NCBI RefSeq assembly: GCF_018449775.1
Contig: NZ_JAAVVB010000006.1
Location: 221,559 to 285,558, forward strand
Reading direction: 5' to 3'
Length of the DNA stretch: 64,000 nt
From: Mucilaginibacter sp. dw_454
GTDB taxonomy: Bacteria; Bacteroidota; Bacteroidia; Sphingobacteriales; Sphingobacteriaceae
Shown here: positions 16,455-25,509 of the stretch, piece after piece
How the letters are laid out: every line of letters begins with the position of its first letter
Position numbering within the stretch: the first letter of the stretch is position 1
Notes under the pieces: generated by a model
Database searches by the model: none
What the model was told of the DNA's origin: nothing
What the model saw: only the letters and a program-made list of their open reading frames with translations
Translations under genes and position numbers: made by a program

Positions 16455-16838
16455 ATAAAGCCTTTACTTTAACTTAGTTTGATAAAATTGTTAAGTATAG
16501 CTCTAATCGATATAAATTTCCTTTTAGGGGTGAATAAAATTGTTACATCAAATAAAACAATTTTCATCGTAAAAAGCAAATAATTTTTTTCTGTCATAAT
16601 ATTTTTTGCATCGCAATGTTATTTGGATACTGCTAAATATTTTAGGATTTTTGCACTTTCAAAGAAATCGACTCAATTGTTGGCTATGCTCTATTAGACT
16701 GATACTTTTTGAAAAGGTTTAACACAAAGATTGTTAATAGTTTATAGTTCATGGTTTATAGTTTGTTTGGCATAATAATAGGTGCCATTTAACTAATGAA
16801 ACTATTGCCTATGAACCATTAACCATGAACAATAACGA
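16455..16838. promoter_or_regulatory. Divergent intergenic region of sigma factor and uvrA, with an inverted repeat
   Basis: The first 280 bp are very AT-rich and probably contain both promoters. At 16736-16835 is an inverted repeat in which GTTTATAGTTCATGG and related blocks pair with CCTATGAACCATTAACCATG, ending 4 nt before the uvrA ATG. The same kind of blocks lies between yicC and gmk. A hairpin here would occlude the uvrA start region. Confidence 0.45.
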
Positions 16839-19661
16839 ATGAACGAAGCAGATAAAGATCCTAAAAAACATATCATCATCAAAGGCAGCCGGGTGCATAA
16901 CCTCAAGAACCTGGATGTGGCCATCCCTAAGAATAAACTGGTTGTAATTACCGGAATGTCGGGTTCGGGCAAATCGTCCCTGGCTTTTGATACTTTGTAT
17001 GCCGAGGGTCAGCGCCGCTACGTAGAGAGCCTTTCGGCCTATGCGCGGCAGTTTTTGGGCAGGATGAACAAGCCTGATGTCGATTATATAAAAGGCATCG
17101 CGCCAGCTATTGCTATCGAGCAGAAAGTTATTACCTCAAATCCACGGTCTACTGTAGGTACGTCTACCGAGATCTATGATTACCTGAAGTTGCTGTTTTC
17201 GCGTATTGGCAAAACCATTTCGCCGGTATCTGGCGGGGTGGTGAAGAAGGATTCTGTTACCGATGTCATCAATTTTATTATGACTTTGGCCGACGACAGT
17301 CAGGCCACCATACTTTGCCCCCTGCATCCGCACAATAACCGCAGCCTGAAAGAAGAACTGGCAGTACTGATGCAAAAAGGCTTTGTGAGGGTAGAGTACG
17401 ACGGCAAGGTATCGCGCATTGAAGCTTTACTGGAGGATGAAACCATAGCCGACCAGGGCCTGATCAACGAGCACGGGCTCAAGATCGTCATAGACCGGGT
17501 AACTAAAGATAATACTGACGAAACCTTGAGCCGCCTGGGCGACTCCATACAAACTGCTTTCTTTGAAGGCAAAGGCGATTGCTTTGTATATTATCAGGAG
17601 CCTGATGGTGAAGAACACCAACGTTTCTTTTGCGACCGCTTTGAGCTGGACGGTATCCGTTTCGAGGAGCCTACGCCAAACTTCTTTAGCTTTAATAACC
17701 CTTATGGGGCTTGTAAACGCTGCGAGGGCTATGGCAAGGTGATTGGTATTGATGAGGACCTGGTTATCCCCGACAAAAGCAAAACCGTGTATGAGGGCGC
17801 TATTGCCCCATGGCGCGGCGAAAAGATGCGCGAATGGAACGATGTGCTGGTAAAGAATTCTTTAAAGTTCGACTTCCCCATCCATCGCCAGTATAACCAG
17901 CTGACTGAAGAGCAGCAACGCCTGCTGTGGACGGGTAACAAGTACTTCCGTGGCCTTGACGAGTTCTTTAAGGAGATGGAGGCGCAAACCTACAAGATCC
18001 AATACCGTGTTATGCTATCCCGCTACCGCGGTAAAACTACCTGCCCCGATTGTAAAGGCAGTCGCTTACGTCATGACGCTACGTTTGTAAAGATAGAAGG
18101 CAAGTCGATAACCGACATTGTGCTGATGGCTTTGGATAAGGCACAGGTGTTCTTTGAGACCCTAAAACTTAACGAAACCGATACCAAAGTAGGCAAGCGT
18201 CTGCTCACCGAGATCACCAATCGACTGGTGTTTTTGAATGATGTGGGTTTGAGTTATCTGACCTTGAACCGTTTGTCGAACACCCTATCAGGTGGCGAGT
18301 CGCAGCGGATCAACCTGGCGACCTCTTTGGGGAGTAGTTTGGTGGGATCGATCTATGTGTTGGACGAACCAAGCATCGGCCTGCACCCGCGCGATACCCA
18401 GCGTTTGATCACCGTATTGAAATCGCTGCGCGATGTGGGTAATACGGTGTTGGTGGTTGAGCACGAGGAAGAGATCATGAAGGCTGCCGACCATATCATC
18501 GACATTGGCCCTGCGGCCGGTACCCACGGCGGCGAGCTGATCTTCAGCGGCGATTACGCAGCCATTATCAAAGACGACAACAGCTTGACCGGCAGATACC
18601 TGAGCGGTAAAGAAGAGATAGCCATACCGGCCCAGCGCCGTAAATGGAACGATTTTATAGAGATCAAGGGTGCGCGCGAGAACAACCTGCAGCACGTTAA
18701 CGCCAAGTTCCCACTAGGGGTATTTACGGCCGTTACGGGTGTGTCAGGCTCGGGTAAAACCAGTTTGGTTAAACGCATTTTGGCGCCTGCCTTGCAAAAG
18801 ACATTAGGCAACTACAACGGCGAGCAAACCGGCAGCTACGATGCCATTGAGGGCGACTACAGCAAGATAGAACAGGTTGAGCTTGTCGACCAGAACCCGA
18901 TAGGCCGTTCATCGCGCTCTAACCCGGTTACTTATGTGAAGGCCTGGGACGAGATCCGCAACCTGTATGCGGCACGCCCGGCAGCTAAAGCGGCGGGACT
19001 GAAACCATCGGCCTTCTCCTTTAATGTGGAAGGTGGCCGTTGCGATGTTTGCCAGGGCGAGGGCGAGGTGAAGATTGAGATGCAGTTTATGGCCGACATC
19101 TTCCTAACCTGCGAAACCTGCGGCGGCAAGCGCTTCAAACAGCACATTCTGGATATCACCTACGAAGACAAGAACGTGGCCGACGTACTGGCCATGACCA
19201 TTGAAGACGCGCTGGAGTTCTTTGCCTCAGAACCCAAGATCATTGCCAGGATCAGACCTTTGTTTGACGTAGGTTTGGGCTATGTGCAGCTGGGGCAATC
19301 GTCAAACACCCTTTCGGGTGGCGAGGCGCAGCGGATCAAGCTGGCATCGTTCCTGGTGAAGGGTAACAACCCACACAAAACGCTGTTCATCTTTGACGAA
19401 CCTACCACCGGCCTGCACTTTGCCGATATCAAGAAGCTCCTCAAGTCGTTCGACGCCCTGTTGGAGCATGGCAACACCATCATCGTGATAGAGCATAACA
19501 TGGACGTCATCAAGTGTGCCGACTGGGTAATAGACATCGGCCCCGAAGGTGGCGACCGCGGCGGCAAAGTAGTATTCGAGGGCCTGCCCGAAGATCTGAT
19601 CAAAGTTAAAGACAGCTATACCGGCGCGTTCTTAGCAGAACGATTTGGGGTAAAGCGCTAA
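16839..19661 (+). CDS. uvrA: Excinuclease ABC subunit A
   Basis: DNA-damage recognition ATPase of nucleotide excision repair. 940 residues: first Walker A GMSGSGKSSLAFDTLYAEGQ near 40-60, a C4 zinc motif CKRCEGYG with CPDCKGSR, ABC signature LSGGESQRINLA, second Walker A GVSGSGKTSLVKR near 640, insertion-domain CDVCQGEGEVKIEMQFM with CETCGGKR, and second signature LSGGEAQRIKLA with FDEPTTGLHFADI. Complete. It is noticeably richer in G+C than the surrounding genes at third positions. Single gene, followed directly by a palindromic repeat. Confidence 0.97.
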   Translation: MNEADKDPKKHIIIKGSRVHNLKNLDVAIPKNKLVVITGMSGSGKSSLAFDTLYAEGQRRYVESLSAYARQFLGRMNKPDVDYIKGIAPAIAIEQKVITSNPRSTVGTSTEIYDYLKLLFSRIGKTISPVSGGVVKKDSVTDVINFIMTLADDSQATILCPLHPHNNRSLKEELAVLMQKGFVRVEYDGKVSRIEALLEDETIADQGLINEHGLKIVIDRVTKDNTDETLSRLGDSIQTAFFEGKGDCFVYYQEPDGEEHQRFFCDRFELDGIRFEEPTPNFFSFNNPYGACKRCEGYGKVIGIDEDLVIPDKSKTVYEGAIAPWRGEKMREWNDVLVKNSLKFDFPIHRQYNQLTEEQQRLLWTGNKYFRGLDEFFKEMEAQTYKIQYRVMLSRYRGKTTCPDCKGSRLRHDATFVKIEGKSITDIVLMALDKAQVFFETLKLNETDTKVGKRLLTEITNRLVFLNDVGLSYLTLNRLSNTLSGGESQRINLATSLGSSLVGSIYVLDEPSIGLHPRDTQRLITVLKSLRDVGNTVLVVEHEEEIMKAADHIIDIGPAAGTHGGELIFSGDYAAIIKDDNSLTGRYLSGKEEIAIPAQRRKWNDFIEIKGARENNLQHVNAKFPLGVFTAVTGVSGSGKTSLVKRILAPALQKTLGNYNGEQTGSYDAIEGDYSKIEQVELVDQNPIGRSSRSNPVTYVKAWDEIRNLYAARPAAKAAGLKPSAFSFNVEGGRCDVCQGEGEVKIEMQFMADIFLTCETCGGKRFKQHILDITYEDKNVADVLAMTIEDALEFFASEPKIIARIRPLFDVGLGYVQLGQSSNTLSGGEAQRIKLASFLVKGNNPHKTLFIFDEPTTGLHFADIKKLLKSFDALLEHGNTIIVIEHNMDVIKCADWVIDIGPEGGDRGGKVVFEGLPEDLIKVKDSYTGAFLAERFGVKR

Positions 19662-19669
19662 CCCAATCT

Positions 19670-19746
19670 GTCATTGCGAGCGTAGCGTGGCAATCGCAAG
19701 GATGCAATGTTCGCGATTGCCACGCTCGTTCCTCGCTCGCAATGAC
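19670..19746. repeat. GTCATTGCGAGC palindromic repeat, copy 5
   Basis: Near-perfect inverted repeat between the convergent uvrA (stop 9 nt before) and VOC gene (stop 12 nt after). No other terminator is seen between them. Confidence 0.85.
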
Positions 19747-19757
19747 AAAAACCAGTA

Positions 19758-20111
19758 TTACTGGTGCAAGCTAATCCTGTTCCCATCCGGGTCCTGCACG
19801 CTGGCGAAGAGGCCCCAGGGCGTTTTGTCGGGTTTGCTGATATCAATGCCTTTAGCATGCAGTTCGGCAACGTCGCGGTGTATGTCGTCGGTTTTAATCA
19901 CCAGTCCGTCAATGCAGCCCGGCGGCATAGCGTCAAACCAGGTTACCAGGGTAATGCTGGGCACCTGCGCACCCGGTAAACCCATTTGCACCCATAGCGC
20001 GTCGCCCTGAAAAGGCGCTTCAACCATCACTTCAAAGCCCAGCTCCATATAAAACTGCTTGGCCCGCTGCTGGTCTGTAACCGGGATGGAGATAATTTCG
20101 ATTGATTTCAT
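19758..20111 (-). CDS. VOC (glyoxalase/bleomycin-resistance fold) protein
   Basis: 117 residues with the two beta-alpha-beta-beta-beta units of the vicinal-oxygen-chelate fold: MKSIEIISIPVTDQQRAKQFYMELGFEV opens module 1, DIHRDVAELHAKGIDISKPDKTPWG and FASVQDPDGNRISLHQ close module 2. The final FxDPDGN segment is typical and would contribute a metal ligand. Reaction unknown; such proteins include lyases, dioxygenases and antibiotic-binding proteins. Stands alone. Confidence 0.85.
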   Translation of the reverse strand: MKSIEIISIPVTDQQRAKQFYMELGFEVMVEAPFQGDALWVQMGLPGAQVPSITLVTWFDAMPPGCIDGLVIKTDDIHRDVAELHAKGIDISKPDKTPWGLFASVQDPDGNRISLHQ

Positions 20112-20224
20112 AATGTATGTTTGTTGTTTGGCGACGCTAATTTAGTGATTGGCACTAACAGATAGCAGACCGGTTTTTAAGATTTGTTGTTAAACCTAAT
20201 GGCAGCGTTTAGCAACCCTGTTTT

Positions 20225-20390
20225 GTTTCACGCATATATGCAACAAATGAAACAGTGAAACAAGAATTTTATATAAATTATTGATTAATAGAGCTTTAAT
20301 AAAAACAAGTGAAACAAAATGAAACACAATTTATGACGTTTAAGTCATTTTTTGTTTCACGGTGAAACAGGGCGGAGGCATCTGTTTCAC
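20225..20390. repeat. Cluster of eight GTGAAAC/GTTTCAC motifs
   Basis: Copies of (G)TGAAAC or its complement at 20225, 20248, 20255, 20309, 20320, 20354, 20362 and 20384. The pair at 20354-20368 forms a 15-bp palindrome (GTTTCAC-G-GTGAAAC); two other pairs are direct repeats with 7- and 11-bp periods. Lies in a 240-bp AT-rich gap with no gene. Looks like a multi-site protein-binding region. Confidence 0.6.
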
Positions 20391-20645
20391 AACCTTTCTG
20401 AAAACATCAATAATTTAACGACAGCCCTATTTGTAATTAAGTCAGAAAGACTATTCGATTTTAAAGGATGTGAAAGTTATTTTTACGATTTTATTGCGTT
20501 AGCAAAGCGCTACAATCAAAGTGAAGTGTCAAGCTACTATATACAAATTAGTAAGCATCTACTTTCGGTTTTAAAGCCTTATCAAACTAATCATTACAAA
20601 GCTATTAAACAAGAGTTAAGAAGTCTGGGCAGTCCTACAAGCTAA
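20352..20645 (+). CDS. Doubtful hypothetical frame, perhaps a gene remnant
   Basis: A 97-codon open frame whose only start is a TTG inside the GTTTCAC motif cluster, and there is no internal ATG. The first dozen residues are therefore encoded by the repeat. From about residue 15 the composition looks protein-like (NLTTALFVIKSERLFDFKGCESYFYDFIALAKRYNQ..., then YYIQISKHLLSVLKPYQTNHYKAIKQEL), with two possible helices. It could be the 3' part of a decayed gene or chance. No family recognised. Confidence 0.25.
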   Translation: MFHGETGRRHLFHNLSENINNLTTALFVIKSERLFDFKGCESYFYDFIALAKRYNQSEVSSYYIQISKHLLSVLKPYQTNHYKAIKQELRSLGSPTS

Positions 20646-21350
20646 CTTCTGAGAAGTAATTTATAGTTTCTTAAGTGAGGCACGGGTGTCGCGTATGTCA
20701 ACAGCCCAGTCTGGCGCAAACGTCCGCTTGTGACTTGCATAGATTGCTTCGTTAGTCATAAAGAGGTGGTGGTGAGAACACGCGCTGGTTTACTTTGCAC
20801 ACGGAGATGCTGAAACAAGTTCAGCATGACGGTAACACTAAATGATAGCGTCCAACCCGTCAGACGGAGAGCTTCGGGCGAAATCGGGTAAAACGATGTT
20901 GGGCGGTGCGGCTGCAGGGGTGTTAGGAATGTTGCCTGAAGCTTCGGCCTAAGTGCGACAACCGGCGGCAACAGGCCCCCTCCCCAGGTTTTACCTGATT
21001 TGCGGGGGAAAGGCCACAGCGCGCAAAGAAGCCTTCCGTATGACTTGATTTTTTGGTCCTTTTTCATCAAGGAAAAAGGATTAGGCCTTAGCGGCCATGA
21101 GCGCTATAAAAGCGACGAGGTAGGCCGTTCAAGTTCGCGATTGCCACGCTAGCGCTCGCAATGACAGCATGATGAGTGCTACAACGCGTTCCGGAGATTA
21201 TTGATGGTTAATAGTTTTTAAAGGTATCAATGAGCTCCCTACGGTCGGTCGTCGCGCTCGTACCTCGCTCATAATGACGGGATGGGGAGGGATGTTGGGC
21301 GCGACGCTGCAAACTGTCCATCTATTTTTTCATACACCACTCTTTTTCGG
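20646..21350. other. Gene-free repeat region
   Basis: No convincing gene. It contains an unrelated CTGAA-type hairpin (20812-20834), a diverged copy of the MITE-like element (20850-21105), and half copies of the GTCATTGCGAGC family at 21136-21165 and about 21237-21280. Confidence 0.6.
20850..21105 (+). repeat. MITE-like element, left-truncated copy
   Basis: About 70-80% similar by eye to 43400-43650. Shared landmarks: a CGTCAGACG-AGAGCTTC block, GGTGCGGCTGCAGGG, ATGTTGCCTGAAGC, GTGCGACAACCGGCGGCAAC, CCCAGGTTTTACCTGATTTG, and a terminal hairpin. The terminal hairpin reads CCTTTTTC-ATCAAG-GAAAAAGG here and TTACTTTTC-ATCAAG-GAAAAGTAA in the other copy, so pairing is conserved while sequence changed. 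The left terminal inverted repeat is not recognisable. Confidence 0.7.
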
Positions 21351-21472
21351 ACGGACAAACTCTTCTTGCGTTAGGGATTGAAATGGATACCGTCCGCCTA
21401 AAGGCGGATAAGGCCTTGAAGGCGTATGAATGGAAAGCCCGGCCCGCTTCTACCAGCGGGAACGCCCTTTGT
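21349..21472 (+). repeat. Three-copy structured element, copy A
   Basis: Landmarks: CGGACAAAC, TGCGTTAGGGATTG, GGATACCG, a GTCCGCCTAAAGGCGGAT hairpin, GCGTATGAATGGAAAGCCCG and a terminal CCGCTTCTACCAGCGGGAAC hairpin. Related copies at 25022-25130 (opposite strand) and 27719-27822. Confidence 0.65.
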
Positions 21473-21551
21473 GTCGCCGCACCGCTTATCACTATGGAGA
21501 TCGTCACGCTATCACTCACAATTAACAGCTTACAAATACAATATCAAATTT

Positions 21552-21630
21552 GTCATCCTGAGCGGATGCGAAGGATCTTGTATAAGCGACAAGCAAAGCG
21601 TATAAGATCCTTCGCTATGCTCAGGATGAC
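21552..21630. repeat. GTCATCCTGAGC inverted repeat
   Basis: Nearly perfect long inverted repeat: GTCATCCTGAGCGGATGCGA faces TTCGCTATGCTCAGGATGAC, with further pairing of AGGATCTTGTATA against TATAAGATCCT inside. It lies in gene-free DNA upstream of the lipoprotein gene at 21898. Confidence 0.75.
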
Positions 21631-21897
21631 AAAAAAGGAGAAATCCTGTCCACCCGTCCATTTCTGTCCTAACCTCACAGCGGACGGGCGAAACCAACCC
21701 ATCCCTAAAAACGTAATAAGCTTTAGCCGCCGAGAAAATTTGGGGCGCGGCTGCCACAGTTGCGGGCCAGGCGTTATAGCGGTAGTCGGGCAAGTTGTAA
21801 GAAGTTTTACCTGTAAAACTCCTAAAATCGTGAAACGGGCATACTTGTTGTTTATGGAACCATAACGAATAGGATATAGCATAGAATTTAATTGGTG

Positions 21898-23148
21898 ATG
21901 AAGAATTTGTATATTTTTTTATGTGTGCTGTGTGTGGGTGTGTTGGGCTGCAGGAAAGAAACCACGCCGGGAAGCAATGGTACAGATGAGTTAATATCCA
22001 TTACGTTTACTACGCCGGGTGTAACGGCTACTATAGATCAGTCGGCCGGTACGGTTAAAGTTACTATCCCACCGGGTACGGACCCTACCCAACTGGTGCC
22101 GGTTGTAAAAGCAGCCGGTAACGCCAGTGCTACCCTGCCTGCAGGCACTGCGCTTGATTTTAGTATCGCTCAGCAATTTACTATCACTGCTGCCGATGGT
22201 ACCAGCAAGACCTATACCTATACGCCTACACTGCCGGTAGCATCGGTAAAAGACAAGCCGACTGCGCCGCTTGCTCTGGGTATTTATTATGCCTGGCCAA
22301 GTGCGGTTAATGGCAGTAATGGCGACATTAATAAAGCCATTGCGGTATTTGCACAATTTGATATCCTGGTGTTTGGCGACCAGATCTGGAGAACAACCCA
22401 CGGCGACTACGCTAACGCCAAACAGATCATAGCCGGGCTAAAGGCTGCCAAGCCAACCATTAAAATATATGGCTATATAGACATGGGCATTACCACCCAA
22501 AACCTGAGCGTGGCCGATATTACCGCCGCTGTTGACGGCTGGCAGGCTATGGGTGTAACGGGGGTGTTTGGCCATAACTTCGGGTCCGACTTTCAGGTTA
22601 CCCGCGCCAGGCAGAACCAGCTGATAGATTATGCGCATAGTAAATCATTATCGGTATTTGCTAACGCCTATAACCCGGCCGACGCACTGGGCGGCACAGA
22701 TTGCCATTTGGGTGCCGGCGATTATTACCTGCTGGAGCATTTGCTGGTAGGGCCAACGGCTTATAATACACTGGCTGATTTTAAATCGCGCGGCGACCAT
22801 GCTTATTATTACATGAAGACGCTGCATATCGGTGTCGCCACTACGGCAACGGTACCGTCGCTTGACGAAACTTCAGCTAATTCCGACCAGTTTTTAATGG
22901 GTTGGTACGGCACTGCCATGTATAATTTCGACGCTTATCAGTTTTCCGACAGCAACTATTCAAGCACCTCGAGCCAGCTAAATTATTATGCTGCGCCGAT
23001 AAGCAATTACGGCACCAGGTGGAAACAAACCGACTGGATAAACCAAACAGCTACCAACAGTTTCAGCCGCTCGACAGATACTTATACGCTGACTATAACC
23101 GGCGACGGAGCTACTACGGGTACCGGTACTGCTGCCAAGCTTAACTAG
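21898..23148 (+). CDS. Lipoprotein with GH114-like TIM-barrel domain
   Basis: About 416 residues. The ATG at 21898 gives MKNLYIFLCVLCVGVLGCRKE, a lipoprotein signal with lipobox LGC. Residues about 28-110 form a Bacteroidota surface beta-sandwich domain (SITFTTPGVTATIDQSAGTVKVTIPPGTD...) like DUF5018. From about 120 (LALGIYYAWPSAVNG) a TIM-barrel-like region follows, with IKIYGYIDMG, GVTGVFGHNFGSD, LSVFANAYNPADAL and YYLLEHLLVGP, resembling GH114/endo-alpha-1,4-polygalactosaminidase-type proteins. Enzyme activity is inferred only from that resemblance. Isolated gene in a repeat-rich area. Confidence 0.6.
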   Translation: MKNLYIFLCVLCVGVLGCRKETTPGSNGTDELISITFTTPGVTATIDQSAGTVKVTIPPGTDPTQLVPVVKAAGNASATLPAGTALDFSIAQQFTITAADGTSKTYTYTPTLPVASVKDKPTAPLALGIYYAWPSAVNGSNGDINKAIAVFAQFDILVFGDQIWRTTHGDYANAKQIIAGLKAAKPTIKIYGYIDMGITTQNLSVADITAAVDGWQAMGVTGVFGHNFGSDFQVTRARQNQLIDYAHSKSLSVFANAYNPADALGGTDCHLGAGDYYLLEHLLVGPTAYNTLADFKSRGDHAYYYMKTLHIGVATTATVPSLDETSANSDQFLMGWYGTAMYNFDAYQFSDSNYSSTSSQLNYYAAPISNYGTRWKQTDWINQTATNSFSRSTDTYTLTITGDGATTGTGTAAKLN

Positions 23149-23169
23149 TTGTCTGCCTGCCAATCTTGT

Positions 23170-23331
23170 CCTGCCCCTCCCGTGGGGAGGGAAACGCACG
23201 GGGCTTGGCTTTTGCCGGTCGCGCGGTTGACACACCCCTGCCCCTTTCAGGAGGGGAACCCTGCGCACTTATCATCAAATTAATTCATTAATAATATTGC
23301 ATATCCGCACATCTACACATCCGCACATTTT
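23170..23331 (+). repeat. Shared intergenic element, copy 1
   Basis: GCCCCTCCCGTGGGGAGGGA hairpin, then TTTTGCCGGTCGCGCGGTTG, ACACACCCCTG, and about 35 bp later a GCATATCCGCACAT...CCGCACATT tail. The same order occurs at 27962-28132. Each copy lies just upstream of a plus-strand gene. Confidence 0.6.
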
Positions 23332-23344
23332 CCCGATAAATTGA

Positions 23345-23370
23345 TATCTTTAGTTCAAATTAACTGAACT
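23345..23370 (+). promoter_or_regulatory. Possible promoter and dyad of the S10 peptidase gene
   Basis: TATCTTTA (one mismatch to TAnnTTTG) at 23345-23352 is immediately followed by the inverted repeat AGTTCA-N7-TGAACT at 23352-23370, about 30 nt before the ATG. Confidence 0.35.
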
Positions 23371-23400
23371 CTTTCAAAAATTAATCTCTGATCATTAAAC

Positions 23401-24930
23401 ATGAAATTTATCTATTCAACCCTGGTGCTCACCATGTTTGGCACTTGTTTGTTTGCGCAGGCAAAGCGCAGTGTGTCTGTAATTGTAAAAGACTCGACCG
23501 TTGAAAAAAGGGACACCGTGCCCGACAAACCCGTTGTTACTTCTCATAGTGTAACTGTCGATGGTAAAACAGTTACCTACAAGGCTACCACCGGCTACAT
23601 GCCCATGCGCGATAAGGACGAAAAGCTGATTGCCAAAATATTTTACGTAGCCTATACAGCTACCAATGCGCCTCAAAGCAAAGAAAAACGACCGGTAACT
23701 TTTGTGTTTAACGGCGGCCCCGGGTCGGCCTCTATATGGCTGCACATGGGTGGCATATCGCCGGTGCATGTAAAGTATGCTAACGATAAAGGCGATGCCC
23801 CGGCAGCACCTTACGAATATGGCGAAAACCCGCATACCTGGCTGGCCTTTACCGACCTGGTGTTTATAGACCCAATATCAACCGGTTACAGCAGGGCCTA
23901 TAAGGGTGTCGATGTAAATCAGTTTCATGGTTATAACGAAGACCTGGCATCGGTTGGCGATTTCATCAGGCTGTATATCACCAAAAATGAGCGCTGGGGA
24001 AGCCCTAAATTTATAGCCGGCGAAAGCTACGGTACTACCCGCGCGGCGGGCTTGTCGGGTTATTTGGCAGAGCGTTATAATATTTATTTAAACGGCATTA
24101 CGCTGATCTCGTCCGTACTGAATTTCCAGCTGATTGATTTTAAGAATGGTAATGATATGCCCTATATCTATTTTTTACCAACTTACGCCAACACAGCAGC
24201 TTATTACCATCAATTAAGTGCCGATTTGGAGAGCCTTTCGCCGGCAGATCTGACTAAAAAATCAGAGATCTTTGCCAATGGCACCTACTCGCGGTTTTTG
24301 AGCCTGGGCGATCAGGCCCCGGCTGCATTGACCAACCTGGTGGTAGACTCGTTAAATTATTTTACCGGCATCTCGAAAGACTATATAAAACGCGCTAACG
24401 AGCGTATTACAGATTCGCGTTTTTTTAAAGAAGTACTGCGCAACGAAGGCAAGATAGTGGGCCGCTACGATAGCCGCTTTAGCGGTGAGGATGCCGATGA
24501 TGCCGGCGAAACGCCAACTTACGACCCAAGCGATGCCAACCTGAGCGGCCTGTTTGTAGGCGCTTTTAATGCTTATGTACGCAAGGATTTGAATTACCGC
24601 AACGACATACCTTATGAGGCATTAACCAGCGTTTGGCCATGGAGCTATAAAAACACACAAAATGCTTACCTGGATGTATCCGAAACGTTGCGTAGTGCCA
24701 TGACATCAAACCCGCACCTTAAAGTGAATATGGTTTGTGGTTATTATGACCTGGCTACCCCCGTTTACAACGCCGAATATGTGATTAGCCACATGGGTTT
24801 GCGCCCAGACCTGCGCGGTAACATTGTAACCAACTATTACAAAGCCGGCCACATGGTATACGTAAGTAAAGAAACAGACGAAAAACTAAAAAATGATGCC
24901 GAGGTGTTTTACCAGAACGCGCTAAAATAA
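23401..24930 (+). CDS. Secreted S10-family serine carboxypeptidase
   Basis: 509 residues with signal peptide (LVLTMFGTCLFAQA). The oxyanion region FVFNGGPGSASIWLHMGG, nucleophile FIAGESYGTTRAAG, catalytic Asp in VCGYYDLATPVYNAEY and catalytic His in YYKAGHMVYV are present in the proper order for an alpha/beta-hydrolase of the S10 carboxypeptidase family. Expected to remove C-terminal residues from peptides in the periplasm. Complete gene with no partner in the same direction. The long upstream region holds a shared repeat element. Confidence 0.9.
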   Translation: MKFIYSTLVLTMFGTCLFAQAKRSVSVIVKDSTVEKRDTVPDKPVVTSHSVTVDGKTVTYKATTGYMPMRDKDEKLIAKIFYVAYTATNAPQSKEKRPVTFVFNGGPGSASIWLHMGGISPVHVKYANDKGDAPAAPYEYGENPHTWLAFTDLVFIDPISTGYSRAYKGVDVNQFHGYNEDLASVGDFIRLYITKNERWGSPKFIAGESYGTTRAAGLSGYLAERYNIYLNGITLISSVLNFQLIDFKNGNDMPYIYFLPTYANTAAYYHQLSADLESLSPADLTKKSEIFANGTYSRFLSLGDQAPAALTNLVVDSLNYFTGISKDYIKRANERITDSRFFKEVLRNEGKIVGRYDSRFSGEDADDAGETPTYDPSDANLSGLFVGAFNAYVRKDLNYRNDIPYEALTSVWPWSYKNTQNAYLDVSETLRSAMTSNPHLKVNMVCGYYDLATPVYNAEYVISHMGLRPDLRGNIVTNYYKAGHMVYVSKETDEKLKNDAEVFYQNALK

Positions 24931-25021
24931 ACTATCACCCCAAGCCTTACGGAGTTTCTCAAGCTTCGTAAGGCTTGTTTTGCTACAGACGGCACTAATA
25001 ACATCAAGTTGCCAAATAATC

Positions 25022-25130
25022 ATGGCGTTGCCCCGCCGATAGAAGCGGACCCCGCGCTTTCCACTCATACTGCTCGAGGCATTAGGCGCGATGGCCGGTA
25101 TCCGTTGCAATCGCTAACGCGGGGGAAGTG
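25022..25130 (-). repeat. Three-copy structured element, copy B
   Basis: Read on the minus strand it has GCGTTAGCGATTGCAACGG, ATACCGGCC, GCGCCTAATGCCT, GTATGAGTGGAAAGCGCGG and a terminal CCGCTTCTATCGGCGGGG hairpin, matching copies at 21349 and 27719. Confidence 0.65.
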
Positions 25131-25170
25131 CAAGGCACACCCGTTAATGTAAGACCGGCAAAGCCAACAA

Positions 25171-25219
25171 CAAAAAAGCCCGAAAGGCAGCATCTTACAA
25201 TGCTTTCTTTCGGGCTTTT
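25171..25219 (-). terminator. Terminator of the vanished tlpA paralogue
   Basis: AAAAGCCCGAAAG...CTTTCGGGCTTTT hairpin with A-run before it on the plus strand, lying just downstream (minus strand) of the remnant stop codon. Closely resembles the terminator of the intact tlpA-like gene at 25766-25813. Confidence 0.65.
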
Positions 25220-25235
25220 AAATTTCTGAAACTCT

Positions 25236-25271
25236 TTACAATTTTCCGAACAATTCTTCCACCAAGCTGGC
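25236..25271 (-). pseudogene. 3' remnant of a second TlpA-like thioredoxin gene
   Basis: On the minus strand this encodes SLVEELFGKL followed by a TAA stop. The intact gene at 25838 ends KLEELFGKL, and both are followed by an almost identical A-run plus CCCGAAAG/CCCGGAAG-type terminator at nearly the same distance. The rest of the reading frame is missing, replaced by repeats. This is best explained as the residue of a tandem duplicate. Confidence 0.6.
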
Positions 25272-25509
25272 GCAAGTATGCGGCGTAGGCTAAAAGAATG
25301 GCGTACTTGTGCCTACACCACCATGTCAGATAATAAAGCCTCGAAGCTGGCGCGAGTATGCAGCGCAGGCCACCGCCCAGCGTACTCTTGACTTCACAAA
25401 TTAGCTTAGCATGTGTAGAGATTATTGATTATTTAATTGTTTTTTAAAGGAATCAATGAGCTCGCTAGCGCTCGGTTGTCTTCGTTCCTCGCAATGACGC
25501 GATGGCTAG

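Noticed and set aside
20756..21070. A 104-codon open frame on the minus strand containing a SGKTW segment, also present in the element at 43379-43573
   Set aside because: The two copies share protein-like stretches at both ends but shift frame in the middle, so the DNA, not a protein, is conserved. It lies inside the MITE-like element.
25264..25375. Two similar 27-bp motifs (AAGCTGGCGC-AGTATGC-GCG-AGGC) as attachment sites
   Set aside because: No integrase or mobile gene lies between them and they have several mismatches.
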